This document shows positions 44,824 through 56,918 of a stretch of DNA of 64,000 bases, one piece after another; position 1 is the stretch's first letter; each line of letters opens with the position of its first letter. The stretch is from Adineta ricciae (lineage: Eukaryota; Rotifera; Eurotatoria; Adinetida; Adinetidae). Both the position numbers and the translations under genes were made by a program. The notes beneath the pieces are model-generated. The model did not search any database, was not told the origin of the DNA, and saw only the letters and a program-made list of their open reading frames with translations. The stretch is taken from positions 199,589 to 263,588 of the forward strand of contig CAJNOJ010000141.1 in the NCBI GenBank assembly GCA_905250025.1, written 5' to 3'.

Positions 44824-45954
44824 TTATCGACTACGATGGTTCAGTCGCTTCTTCCCTGATATCCAGCAGAAGCCGCCATTCTTTGATATCCTATACTTGT
44901 TATATCGTGGCAAATTCGCTAAATATGTAATTACTCGTTGTACAGGTTTCCAAATCGATTCGAAATAAGCTAACCGTTTGTGCCATATGTAAACAAACTT
45001 CGAATAGGCAACATGAATTCTCGGATTAATAAAGGTTCGGTTTGGTTGATTAATATCTGCATGGATGAGACAACACTCTGATGCATCGTAGTCAGATACG
45101 TTATCTAACGAACGAAATTTCAGTCCATTATCGAATGGTTTACTATCGAAGGCGACCATACCAGACCAACAACTTTTGACATGAATGAGACTGTTTCGTA
45201 GAGTTTGTGATTGACTTTGACCAGGAGAGAAATACGGATATAATGGTAAACCCATCGAATAGCCGGAAGAATCACGAGTAGCGAAAGTATCGTAGAATTT
45301 CACCGGATTGATGAAATCGAGCGCACAGGCAGCTGCGTAGTTTCCACTGTTGGTCTGAAGAAGTTGAATTACATCTTGACTAGAAAAAACAATATCGTTG
45401 AGAAAGAGGACCTTGGAAAAACGTCCATTGCTCATGATGGGCTCCAAAGCACGGTTTCGAACCATAGCAAGATATGCCATGCGAGATAAGTATTTGCCTT
45501 TTCGATCGTTGATGTATAAAGAGGCATATTGATCCTCATCAAGATTTATTGTCGTTGTGACAATTGTATGTTCGCATTTCAATTGCTTTTCAATTTGTCG
45601 TAAAAGATGCGGCGTCGCATCTGTTGAATTATTTTCGAAAATAGACAAATAAACGTTGTTAGGACCGAGCTGATCAATGAGTTCCATCAATGTACAAGTC
45701 CAGCTGCCATCCTCAAGTAATGATTGTGATTGATAGAGATTGATAGCAATAAAAACTCGACCAATCAAATGATTATTTTCAAGAGACGAGAATCGATAGT
45801 CAGTAATGACGTTATGATATGACTGTAAAAACCGACGTGGTGAGATGTAAACGTTGAATAGGAATAAAACAAAAAATATAATGAGAAGTTTCGAACAAAG
45901 TAAGAGTCGGGCTGATTTCTTGCAGCTGGTTCCGGACGATGTTCGTCCTTCCAT
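44824..45954 (-). CDS. GT69-type (CAP59/CMT1-like) alpha-mannosyltransferase (H1)
   Basis: Intron-free ORF of 376 residues. It has the type II Golgi topology: short basic N-terminus, one span at ~19-38 (LLIIFFVLFLFNVYI), then a luminal catalytic domain. Conserved stretches of the GT69 family are clear: RVFIAINLY, NVYLSIFENNSTDAT, a DE motif (NLDEDQYAS), MAYLAMVRNRALEPI, KVLFLNDIVFSSQDVIQLL, YAAACALDF, FYDTFATRDS, CWSGMVAFDSKPF and ECCLIHADI. GT69 enzymes are known mainly from fungi, where CMT1-type members add alpha-1,3-mannose to glycans. A glycan-building role in the Golgi is likely; fungal ancestry is inferred. The H2 allele is 61348-62478. Confidence 0.88.
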   Translation of the reverse strand: MEGRTSSGTSCKKSARLLLCSKLLIIFFVLFLFNVYISPRRFLQSYHNVITDYRFSSLENNHLIGRVFIAINLYQSQSLLEDGSWTCTLMELIDQLGPNNVYLSIFENNSTDATPHLLRQIEKQLKCEHTIVTTTINLDEDQYASLYINDRKGKYLSRMAYLAMVRNRALEPIMSNGRFSKVLFLNDIVFSSQDVIQLLQTNSGNYAAACALDFINPVKFYDTFATRDSSGYSMGLPLYPYFSPGQSQSQTLRNSLIHVKSCWSGMVAFDSKPFDNGLKFRSLDNVSDYDASECCLIHADINQPNRTFINPRIHVAYSKFVYIWHKRLAYFESIWKPVQRVITYLANLPRYNKYRISKNGGFCWISGKKRLNHRSR

Positions 45955-47703
45955 ATACGACTAAGCCGCGTTACAATAATAACATAGAAGCAAAAAGGAA
46001 ACGCTGTCATGCGAGAGTCTCTTTCAAAATAAAATCATGTTTTTCCGCCTAGTTAGTGAGTCTAATGAAGACACGTGCTCTGAAAATTTTTTTACCCTGT
46101 CAATGTAAGACATTCATCATTTTCTCGTTCTTGTTCTTATCATTCTCTCTACTTCCATTGGATATATATTACGAATAAAAAATATTTGCCGTTATTTCAC
46201 ACATTATCTAGAAAAACGCATGAATAATCAACGCCCATATGCTGTCCTGTCATAGTGGATATTACACGATGCAAATATGGCATTAAATTAGTTAATCGAT
46301 AGAAAAAGATCAAGCAAATGTCAAAACGATGACTCATACGGAAGATGTACTCGCAGAGCAATCTTAATCTCCTGTATGTGCCGACGATTCTTGCGTTCTG
46401 TCAGCACACAAGAACAAAAAAAAAGAATCACCCTCTTTCGCGTTTTTTTTCAGTGTATATCAGCCGAATACATGTGTCATATTTTATCATATGAAACTTC
46501 TAGATTTATACGGAACACTTGATATTGATTTTGTCTATAAATACACAGTCAAAACATAGGTGTCTAGAATAAGATTCTGACTGATGAATGAGAAGGAAAG
46601 AGAGAAAAGCTTTGAACATGTTCACAACGTTTGAAAACTAACATGAAGAAGGAGTTATGTTAGTCCTTCCTGATTCAGATTTAGGTGAACTGGATAATCA
46701 ATTGATCAATATATTCTCTGCCTTCATCATCATGATCAAAAGAACGAAAGAGTTTTGGTATAAACTCAGGTGAAAGCACCCAGTTCTAGTTTCATGAGAA
46801 ATTATGAAATTTATGTAGTTAATTCAAAAGGAACAGCTGATCTTATTCCAGTTGAGCGATTTGATAAAAATTGATATATCTTTTCGTATAATTTCAGGTG
46901 GTGAGAAAAAAACGTATTTATAAATCATCGTTAATTGTTGACTAAAGTTCACTACATCATACACCTATGAATCGAAAATCATACGGCCGGTTTCTCAAAC
47001 TGGGAATTCATTCTTTGCACGACTTCCTTTCAACGTTTTCGTTGTGTACCATTCTCATAATCCCGAGGCTGATTTCTCGAGCTTTCTCCCTGCAGGTAAG
47101 ATCATGTGGTAAATTCATTGAAACTCTATCTGTATTCATAGCTTCATTCGTAAGACTATGGGATCAACAAGTGTATGTGAAAAATCTTTGACTCAAATTA
47201 CAGCACGACTTCAAATGCACAATTTATTTTTCGTTCTGTTTGTCTTCAATTGAAGACATTCGTATTCAAGAGGTTAATATTCGACGCCCAAGATGCTATT
47301 GATATTACATTATTTGTGAATTTAAATGTCAAATGAAAGGAAGTGATTCAGAGCAAAGTATTACTTTTGACAATATTCGGTTTAAAAAAATGAAACTTAT
47401 TTCTTCGCCGACACACTCACGATTGAAACATACGATATACCCCGTATTGTTAAATCGAGCAATTAAAGTATTGGTAGACGCGTGTAGCGTTCACCCACGT
47501 GCGAATGCGTCTACATAGAGGAAAGAAAAGGAGAAGATGTCTGAGTACGAGAGTAATTTGACTCTTCTATGTACACCAATGACTTTTTTTTTATCTAACA
47601 TTTCATCAATTTTCGTCTTGTTTTAACATGTGTATAATGAAAATAGTTGTTTTCGAAAAGAAATATGCATACATTTCCGTTCGATTTCTAGATTTACAAC
47701 AAA
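45955..47703. other. Long intergenic region, no confident gene
   Basis: About 1.75 kb between the mannosyltransferase start and the pyrophosphatase start. The plus strand has a short open stretch (46967-47191; 74 residues, partly hydrophobic) kept open in H2b (63411-63704), but with no recognisable domain and no clear conservation bias. The region should contain both promoters. Confidence 0.35.
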
Positions 47704-48892
47704 ATGGTGTCGTTTAACTGGCAATTGATTCTCATTACAGTGAATTTATTGACAAAATTTGTCTTATCCATCGATCGTTTGGACGAACTTATGTTTATGA
47801 ACTTGCTTTCCAAACGAAATCTTCTAACGAAAAAAGTAAGTAACAATCAAAATCAACTGTTTATCTTTGGTCACATCAATCCCGATACGGATGCTGTTGT
47901 GAGTGCATTGGTATTCGCAGACTATCTACGTCGTCAGAAGATCAATGCAAAAGCTTATCGTCTGGGTGATCTCAATAACGAAACAAAATTTGTTCTGCAA
48001 AAAGCAGGTGTAAAACCACCGGAATTGCTACCCGATGATTTACCTGAAGGTACATCAGTTGCCCTAGTCGATCATAATGAAAGTAAGTGAACTAAATGGT
48101 GAAATATTCTGATGTTTTGATCATGAATACCGTTCAGGTCAACAATCAATGGTCAATTTAACAAAGATGCATGTCAAATATGTTGTTGATCATCATAAAT
48201 TAGGTGATTTAACAACAACTGAACCTGTTTACCTTCGTTTCGAACCAATGGGTTCAACAGCAACTATCTTAACGAAATTATATCGCGAAAATAAAATTCA
48301 TATAAGCAAGAAAATAGCAACACTTCTCCTGAGTGCCATTCTAAGTGATACACTTCAGTTTCGGTAGGGAAATTTGTATTCAACAATCTTCAGTCCGTCG
48401 CTTTCATTTAGATCATCAACGACAACTAACGACGATCGATTAATGCTCAATTATCTTTTAAGCATTGCTCGGATTGTCGATGTCAATTCCTATGCCAATG
48501 AAATGTTTACCGCTAAGAGCGATTTGACTGGTTATTCAATAGAACAAATTCTCCTTCTGGATTATAAAACTTTCATCTTCAATGATCAAGTCTGGGGAAT
48601 CGGCTTTGCAGAAACATTCAATTCTGGTTATATATTGAATCGTAAGGATGAATTGATCAGCGCCATGCTTGAAGAAAAGAAGAAGAATAACATAACAGGA
48701 ATTCTCTTTTCAATCATTGATATTGCTAAAATACAAAATTTCATGATCATTCCTGGCGAACTTGAACGTTCTGTTATTGAAGAAGCATTCAATGTCGACA
48801 TTCAAAACGGAATCGCCGACTTAGGTTCACGAATTAGTCGCAAGAAAAATATCGTTCCTACCCTAGAATCATATTTTAAATTGAACAATTAA
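47704..48892 (+). CDS. Family II (manganese-dependent, DHH) inorganic pyrophosphatase
   Basis: Three exons (47704-48082, 48138-48363, 48412-48892; introns 55 and 48 bp) give 361 residues. The DHH-superfamily metal motifs are present: FGHINPDTDA near residue 55, VDHNES near 122, VVDHHKLGD, SDTLQFRS in the middle, and the C-terminal SRKKNIVP substrate loop. The enzyme splits pyrophosphate into two phosphates. It carries an N-terminal extension with a hydrophobic stretch (LILITVNLLTKFVLSID), probably a signal peptide or anchor, unlike the usual cytosolic bacterial enzymes. Family II enzymes are typical of bacteria and archaea, so acquisition by transfer followed by intron gain is the likely history. 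A broken copy of its ends lies at 52646-52888. Confidence 0.88.
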
Positions 48893-49346
48893 ATTCATAG
48901 CAGAAGCTATTCAATAAAAGTGTTTCCCTGGAATCTGTCTATGTTCAATAAATATTTCCGAGAAATAAAATTTTAAGGAAACATTATTCATTTCTCATTG
49001 CTTCGTCTATCACTTCCTACGTAACATTCATCGAGAACGAAGATTTCATAGCACATTAAGATGCAATGAGGAAGACATTAATTTGCGTTCGCCCTGGAGT
49101 AATATGTACTCGAGAGTGAAAGTCATAAATGGGGAGTAATGCATACATGGTTGGTTCGACTTTGCTGCATTCAAAAGTTGGTTTTGTCCCATCTCTTCTC
49201 CAGAGAAGACGTTAGGCATTCTCTTCAGTATAAAATGTAGTGTGCATCAACCATAGTTTTAGTCCAGTAACACGAAAAACAAAAACAAGTTACATTCCAA
49301 TTGCTATTGCGCTTGATTATATCAACTTGAATTCGCCAATCTCATC
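48893..49346. other. Intergenic; no gene seen
   Basis: AATAAA signals near 48914 and 48947 fit the pyrophosphatase 3' end. The remainder is probably the promoter and 5' UTR of the dynamin-like gene. Confidence 0.45.
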
Positions 49347-51971
49347 ATGTTTACAAACAGAAATCAACCGGAAGGAAACGCTGCAACTCCCCAACAGAAC
49401 GGAGTTAACTCATCATCGCCGACACCTACAAGAGCACTACGCCAACCACCACCAATTCCGTCAAAACCTCGTAATCCCGTTCCCGAAGATCCATTCGCAT
49501 CTCTTGATTCATTTATCGCAGAATCATTTTCATCGTCCTCAACAACAGATTCAAATCCCGCATCGTCCAATTATTTTTATTTAAGATCCTATCCACCAGC
49601 AGCTAATTCTGATTCCACATTGTCATCATCCGCACTTCAGGCTTCCTATATACGTGCAGCAGATTCTGCTAAGGCTGCAACAGGTCAAATCGTTGATGAC
49701 AAGAAAGAAGCCGTGCATATCATCGCAAACTATGCCATTGAACCGTTAGAAATGTTGCATCTCGGTATGTGTTGACTCTAAACTTGTGGTGTGAACTCTA
49801 GACGAACGGCACATTTTGTTCTTCTAGTTGATCGCTGGATTCAACAACTTCTCGGCGAATTTCATCAGCAACGTGACACGTTCAAACATCGTCTGAGTGA
49901 TAAATGGCAAAACGAGGAATTATCAAATATTCAGTATGATAATAACGATCGAATACGCAAAATATACGCTGCATTCAAACAGTTACAAACAGCACGTGAC
50001 TCAATCCTATCCCGTGAAGCATTTGACGATTTAAGCAGTTTCTTGCGTAATGCTGAGGACTTGTCAACGGAAGAGATGAAAGAGAAATTCAATTCATTAG
50101 CTAACGAATATTCGAAGATCTTGCGTTGTTTAGATTTCATCGATCGAGAAGTCCAAACTGGACCTACTCAACGTGATAACTACCTTAGTGGCATCGAAAG
50201 AGATCTTTCGAAATTAAAAAAATTAAACAGTAAAATGTCCAGTACAATTTGTATTATCGGTCTCGAAAAAGCCGGCAAGTCCACATTTATCAATGCATTG
50301 CTTGGCTATGAACTTTTACCAGCAGCCAGCGAACGTTGCACACAAGTACGAACTGTACTTAAACCACCGACCCAAGACAAGGAACAACACTTATATGCCA
50401 AAGTTCAGTTCTACGACGATCAAGAATTCCAAACGTTTCACGAACAAATGCCGAAGAAAACCGATGAAAGCGAAGAGCAACTAAAGGTTCGTAAATTACA
50501 AGTAGCTGAAGAGCGAGAAAGTCTACGGGAGAAGTTTCCGGAAGAACGATTCTATATAAAAAATCCGGCCGATTTCGACCGGGAACGTACGGCTATTCAC
50601 CAAGAGCTGCATAAATATATCACCGGTGAGTTATATGTGAACATCATCAAAGAGATTGCCATCTACACCGATCGACTTCCTGGAAAGAATTACGAACTTC
50701 TCGATGTTCCTGGTTTCGACTCCCCTATCAAAGAACACCGTGATGCAGGTTTAGAAGCTATTAAAAATGCCGATGCATTTCTATTCTTAACAAACGGTCA
50801 GCAGCCAAGTCTTACTCAACCACAAATTCAGCTGTTGAATGAAATCCGTCAGAACCATTTCGAAGCAATGGAACGCGCTTTTGGTATCATAACTAAATTA
50901 GATCTTTGTCAAACATCAGACACTTTCAAAGAACATCATCAAAATTCTTATCATGAATTGATTGAAAAAGGTTTCAAGCCTGAGCATATCTTCTGCACCT
51001 GCTCACGCTTACAATTATTGGATCCGAACTGTGAAGAGCATCGAATAATTGAATATAAAATCTGAAATTTTGGTCAAGGTCTAGACGATGGTTTCCAGCG
51101 GAGCAAAGATGCACTGAATCGATTTATTGAATTCGAACTACCGAAGACACATTTAAAACAATTGATCGACCTGGGACGAATGCATTTAACTCACCCCGTG
51201 GTCGAACGTCTGGAGAAGATCAAAGAGAAACAGCTTTTACCAGTTAATCTTGCGGATATGTCAATCGATGATTACATAAAACAACAAAAAACCGAAAGTT
51301 GGGACGCAGTTTACGATAAAAGCATCTTCAATCCGGCGTTTGCTCAAGCTAATTCTTGGCACACGAAGGTTGTCACCAAAGAACGTGCGAAATTTGCTAA
51401 CACAATTAAACAAAAGTTTCACGATTCATTTATCGACCGTACACAGAGTTTCCTTCAAATCACCCCTTTAATCGAAGACATCATGTGCGAGCAATTCGAA
51501 TATTCGAAACTGCAACTCAATATTCACCCAACCGATAATGCTGAACGCGGCAAATTAAGTATGGAATTAGAGAAGATTGTCCATGACACATCGATTTACC
51601 TTGCCGACTATTTTTATCGCGAGTACATTTGTGGATTTGAAGTCATCATCAACGGTGTTTGTCCGTTTTTGAAAGATCTCTTTCGAACACAATTAACATT
51701 AGAAAAGTGTTTGAACGAAACTCACGCGTTAATTTTGCGTGTCGCTCGTCCAATGATTATGGCCGCACTTCGTTATTCGCATTTGGATTTACCTGTGAAA
51801 CGTAACGCCATTCAAGATCTGATATACATTGCACCAACAGCGGCAGCCACTATCGTTCGTCATAAGAAGGAGAGCAAATCGTCATTTGCAGCAGAAATTG
51901 AAAAACAAGTCAAAGAATTAAACAGTCAACATGACTTATCCACACCGGTCATTCACAAACTTTTCGAATAA
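49347..51971 (+). CDS. Dynamin-like GTPase interrupted by an in-frame TGA
   Basis: Exon 1 (49347-49764) encodes a Pro/Ser-rich N-terminus (PPPIPSKPRNPVPEDPF) and the start of a helical region; a 63-bp intron joins in frame to exon 2 (49828-51971). The dynamin-type GTPase motifs follow: P-loop GLEKAGKS near residue 286, DVPGFDSP (DxxG) near 431 and TKLD near 496. At codon 552 (51063-51065) a TGA interrupts the frame, yet the same frame continues without other stops for 301 more codons of helical, conserved-looking sequence to the TAA at 51971. The full product would be 853 codons. Dynamin-like proteins remodel membranes. The TGA could be a sequence error, a new nonsense mutation or a recoded codon. 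Confidence 0.78.
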
Positions 51972-52224
51972 AAAAAGAACTCTGATTTTGACTATTTTCT
52001 CTCTAAGCAAAAATAAAAATATTCAAGAAAATCTGTCCGTAATTCTGCTGAACGAGAAACAAACGAAGGATCACTATCTTGAGGATTGATCATAAAAGTA
52101 TGTGCCAAAACGTTCGTTTTGAATATACAGATGTAAAAGGATCACGCGCTATTATAATGTATAGCAAAAGTCTAATCCAGGATCAACATTACTCACTATT
52201 AGCACTTATCGAACACTCTGTCGT

Positions 52225-52645
52225 GCATATGTTCTATGTTTCAAAGCAAACGTTTGTACGATAGATGATTAACATTCTATAAAATTATTTTTCACTGATG
52301 CCATATGAAACAATTGACGTCGGACAATGTACATGAAATTTGAAAAGAAATGTGTGACTTGTTTAATAACATTTTCTTTCTGTCGATTTTGATGTCAATA
52401 GCGTTTTTTCTTCTTCTGTCATTTGTCATTGTTACATTAAAAATATTGAATTCAAAGCTACAATCATTCATAGTTTGATCTAGATATGGGTTGTGAAAGT
52501 TCCAAAGGAAATATCCAATCGACGTCGATGCCGATTGTTGTTAATTCTAAACAGAACGTTACGGAACAGTCCGATTACGATTTCGCTGTGGTAGTTAAAC
52601 AAATTTTTGATCAAGTGGCACTTTCTTATCCATATACAAAAGTGT
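52225..52645 (+). repeat. Direct repeat of 56665-57080 flanking the three-module gene
   Basis: This stretch matches the end of the three-module CPC/CSS gene, the following intergenic sequence and the first ~54 codons of the ART-fold/TPR gene. The two copies lie 4.4 kb apart in direct orientation on either side of the three-module gene, as left by a tandem duplication with later loss. Confidence 0.75.
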
Positions 52646-52888
52646 TCATGAAAATAGTTGTTTTCGAAAAGAAATATACATACATTTCCGTTCGGTTTCT
52701 AGATTTACAACAAAATGGTGTCGTTTAACTGGCAATTGATTCTCATTACAGTGAATTTATTGACAAAATTTGTCTCATCCATCGATCGTTTGGACGAACT
52801 TATGCTTTTGAACTTGTTCCTACCCTAGAATCTTATTTTAAATTGAACAATTAAATTCATAGCAGAAGCTATTCAATAAAAGTGTTTC
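52486..52888 (+). pseudogene. Chimeric fragment: ART/TPR 5' end joined to pyrophosphatase ends
   Basis: Positions 52486-52645 copy the first ~54 codons of the ART-fold/TPR gene (MGCESSKGN start). At 52646 the sequence switches to a copy of 47637-47806 (pyrophosphatase upstream region and first codons), then near 52816 jumps to a copy of about 48793-48924 (its last codons and 3' UTR). The first frame runs on into the pyrophosphatase leader and stops at 52728, giving an 80-codon chimeric ORF. The body of both genes is missing, so this is a rearrangement product and not a functional enzyme. Confidence 0.75.
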
Positions 52889-53014
52889 TATCTAACGTAT
52901 GAAGCATATTGCATTTCCGGTGTGCATGACTACACTCGTCTCTTCTTTCTTCCATTAAACATAAGTTATGTTTACTGATTGTTCGTCATTTACTCTCGTA
53001 ACAAGCTCAGTTTC

Positions 53015-56000
53015 ATGTCTTCTTTGAAACGTTACTTTTTGACGTTGAATTTCTTTGCTCCGAAGCCCGATGATAATGAGGAGGAAACGGATGAACAACG
53101 TCGATGGAATATCATTGCAACACGAATCTATATGTTACTTCTTTTATTAATTCTATTTGGAGTCGGCCTAGACTTTTCTTTAATAGACCGCACAATCACA
53201 GTCACAGTAGAAAAGCCAAGCAAAGAACAACTAGACGCTCTTCCTAAAGATGCGAAATGTTTGTGTTCACAAATATCGATACCATATGGAAAATTCACCT
53301 CGCTTCAAGCCAATTTCCATTCGCTCTGCACAAGTCAGTTCATTACAGATCGTTGGATCAAAGCAATCAATTCAGGATCGCATACGACTTCATTCTTTCT
53401 CGGTGACTTTCGAACTTTCGGTAGTGCTCAATTTCAAGCGCTGTCTGCATTTTGTCGATTATCGACGTCCAATATCAATCAGAGCATTGACTATTTCTAT
53501 TCGAACACATTACTCAGTTTGGAAGTTTTCAACGAAGAAATTCTTCATGCACAAACTCAAGCATCGATATCTCAATTTCAGCTAAAAGTAGCCGATACAT
53601 TTCAAACCCAATTACGATTAATCAATTTCTTGACAATCAACAATGGACTAATAAGCAGTCTTCGAACGAATGCATTCTATTTACTTCGGCGCGATAGCCA
53701 GAATTTGTTCAGCGTATCTTTGTATAATCTATGGTATTCACAAGACGATGGTTCAACATGTGGTTGTCGAGTGAACATTTGTAACCGAAGTTTGTCAGGT
53801 ATATTCAGTGCATTTCGAGCAACATCTCCGATCGAAGCTGGTAGTCTTTTGTTATCTATTCCCGGCATATCAAGTGGTTGTCTCCCGGTTACTTCAATCC
53901 TCGTTTCAAGTCTCGAATGTTTCTATAATCAAACGTGCATCGACCAACTTCTCTTATACTTCCCAACCAATGAAAGGTTTCAAGCGATACCAGTGTATCC
54001 TCAGAGTATTTACAATCCAGAATCTACCATACAAACAATAGTCAACAATTTAATGATAGAAAATTGGACAATTGAAATTTCGTATGAGAAATATTATTCC
54101 GAATGTGCACCGTCATCGTGTACTTACTTGCAAATCGCTCGATACTCAGTTGGATTCATCATCAAGAGATTGATTAGTTTATTGGCGGGTTTGGTCTTAA
54201 TATTGGGATTATTGATTTCACTTGTTCTGAAAGTTATTCATCGATTAAAAGATCGAACACCCATACCGAAAATTTCTCGTATGTAATTTCATTTCTTCGA
54301 TTGAATATTATCAAATTCTGTTTCTCTAGTATCACTTCGTTTGCGAAATTTGCAAAACCTTGTTCTCAAACAACTGATGCATTTGAATTTATTTCAGCAT
54401 TATCCAAGTTCTGAACGACAAATTCGCTATCAATGTTATGCTACTCGAGTTTATTTAATTTACATGATAATATCTGTTATAGTTCTAGCCTTTTATTCAT
54501 TGATGATCAAAACAAACCAATCCAAAACGATTATTAATCCAACAGAAACCCAATACATTGAACTCGAAAGACTACATTTGCAATCTCTCTCATGTCCTTG
54601 TAGTTCAATATCTATACCATACTCACGTTTTCTTACCATTCAACCAGAATATCATCAAGTCTGTTCAAGTGATCTAGTATCCGATGAATGGATTAAATAT
54701 TTCGCTGTTTCGACAAGTAATCGATCTGTACTCAGTGATGATTTCAAATCAAATGCAGATAGTCAGTTTCAACTTTTATCGATGTTTTGCAAACAATCTA
54801 AAGAGATAATTGCCAATGCTTTGGAATTATTTCTGCAAACAAAGTTTTTCAGTTTACAAATTATTCCTCCAGAGTCATTTCAAGTTGAGACAAATTCGTT
54901 CTTTCAAAACTGGAAAAGGACAACTACGAAAACGTATCTCACAACAATTCAACTATTCGAGACAGCTATCCAGAATAATCAACTAAGTAATAACCTCAAT
55001 TTTGGCATGAGAGTCGATCCGATCTTTGGACAACCGTCCATGGGGTCAATAATATACTCAGATTGTAGCTGTGGACGCTCAGTAACATGCCATTCACTTG
55101 CGAATCTTTATACTTATGATGCAAATTTAACTGAGTATGTTAAAGTGTATTCAATTCCGAATTTTTTTAATGGATGTTTCCATATTACATCGTTACTATT
55201 ATCCACATTGGAGTGTTTTTACAATATCTCATGCATGCTACAAATCCATCGATATGCAAATCCAACAGTATCTTTTAACTTTTCTGCTCTTGATCCGCGT
55301 CTTAGTTTAGTCAATGAAACAGTTGCTGTTCTCGTCGAGAAATCAATGGTTGATCAGTGGTTAGTGAATGTTTCCTTCACTTCGTACTATGACATATGTG
55401 CACCATCATCCTGCACATATCAATATGAAGATCGAGACAATCTTCTCATCGTGATTACCACCATTGTAGGTATTTTTGGTGGATTATCGCTCGGATTGAA
55501 ATTATTGATTATCATTGGACTACAATTTATTGACAAAATCATAGCCATTCGTGTTGATGGCCGTGTTTCATCTCGATTTATTAAAAGTATATTCGGTTGT
55601 ACTACAGAACATCAAGTTATTCATCGATTGCATTTCATGTTAGTGGCTGTGACCCTGAGTGTTATTTACTACTTTGCTGGCGTCACGTCTCGCATCATAA
55701 CCGTTCGGATTGATAAACCTAGTTTATATGCATACGAAGAATTACTTAAGAAATCGTCGGATTCGTTACATTGTGCCTGTTCGCAAATATCAATTCCGCA
55801 TCAAGAATTTCTCAAGGTCACATCACGTTTTCATGAAATTTGCTCGAGTGAATTTATATCCGATGAGTGGATTTCGTATTTGTATGGTGATATCAATCCT
55901 ATTTATCGGTATGAGTATACAGATTTTTTTTATACGGCTTCTAAACAATTTCAAATTCTGGTTACTTTTTGTCAACTATCGAAAAAAACAGTTGAAAATG

Positions 56001-56704
56001 CTCTTTTACAATTTGACTCGACGGATCTAATTCAAGCTGATCTCCTATCATTCAATTCACTAGACGCATACATTCAACAGACGATGATAGATCTTCGACG
56101 AACGATGCCGAAATTATACGCCAATACACTTGCCTTAATTCGAGAAACAATTGGTGCGAACAAGTTATTGAGTAGTTTATTCAATAACTGGGAATTATCG
56201 TTTGCGGCTAGCGACATGTATGGCACTACAGCGTTTTTCTCAAGCCCGAAGGAATATAATCACTGTAGCTGTGCAACATCATCGAAATGCATTTCACCAT
56301 CGCATGGAATGTTCGCTGGATGTTACACACTTGAAACAATCTTACAAACGCCGATTCAATGTTTATACAACCAAACATGTATTGACCCGTCAAATACTTT
56401 CCGAGCAATCAATTCATCTTCATTATTATCGAGCCAGTTTTCATTGAATTCAACATTTCAATCCATTGTGAATGAATTAATGCTGGAACAACTAATGATG
56501 GATGTTTCGTATGAAAAATACTTCAATGCATGCGCACCTCTATCGTGCACTCAGTCGTATTTGGTCGAATACAGTATTATCGAAGGTATAGCAATGTTAA
56601 TCGATCTCTACGGTGGAATGTTTATCATTTGCCGATTACTGTCTATATTCATCGTTAAACAGGTTCTATGTTTCAAATCAAAAGTTCGTGCAATAAATGA
56701 TTAA
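53015..56704 (+). CDS. Three-module CPC/CSS transmembrane protein
   Basis: Exon 1 (53015-54278) and exon 2 (54330-56704), joined by a 51-bp intron with a GTATGT donor, give 1212 residues and three tandem modules starting near residues 1, 430 and 850. Each module has a membrane span, C.CSQISIPY or CPCSSISIPY, a CSS/CTS..F...WI motif, FC.LS/QS, a central CxC cluster (CGCR, CSCGRSVTC, CSCATSSKC), LECFYN.TCI, LM...W...I.YE.Y...CAPSSCTY and a second span. Each module therefore resembles a complete span-ectodomain-span protein, and the gene a fused trimer. The topology recalls acid-sensing or ENaC-type channel subunits, but no family-specific motif was recognised, so function is open. The start was chosen at MSSLKRYF. 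Confidence 0.82.
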
Positions 56705-56918
56705 TATTTTAAAAAACTGTTTATTGATTGATGACGTATGAAACAATTGACGTCGGACAATGTACATGAAATTTGAAAAGAAATGTGTGACTTGTTTAAT
56801 AACATTTTCTTTCTGTCGATTTTGATCTCAACGGCGTTTGTTTTTCTTCTGTCATTTGTCATTGTTACATTAAAAATATTGAATTCAAAGCTACAATCAT
56901 TCATAGTTTGATCTAGAT

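Noticed and set aside
47333-47518. Short ORF before the pyrophosphatase gene
   Set aside because: No domain, poor coding character and frame not kept in H2b.
54279-54340. Two separate genes at 53015-54286 and 54341-56704
   Set aside because: A GTATGT donor and CTAG acceptor 51 bp apart join them in frame, and the second lacks a good start codon.
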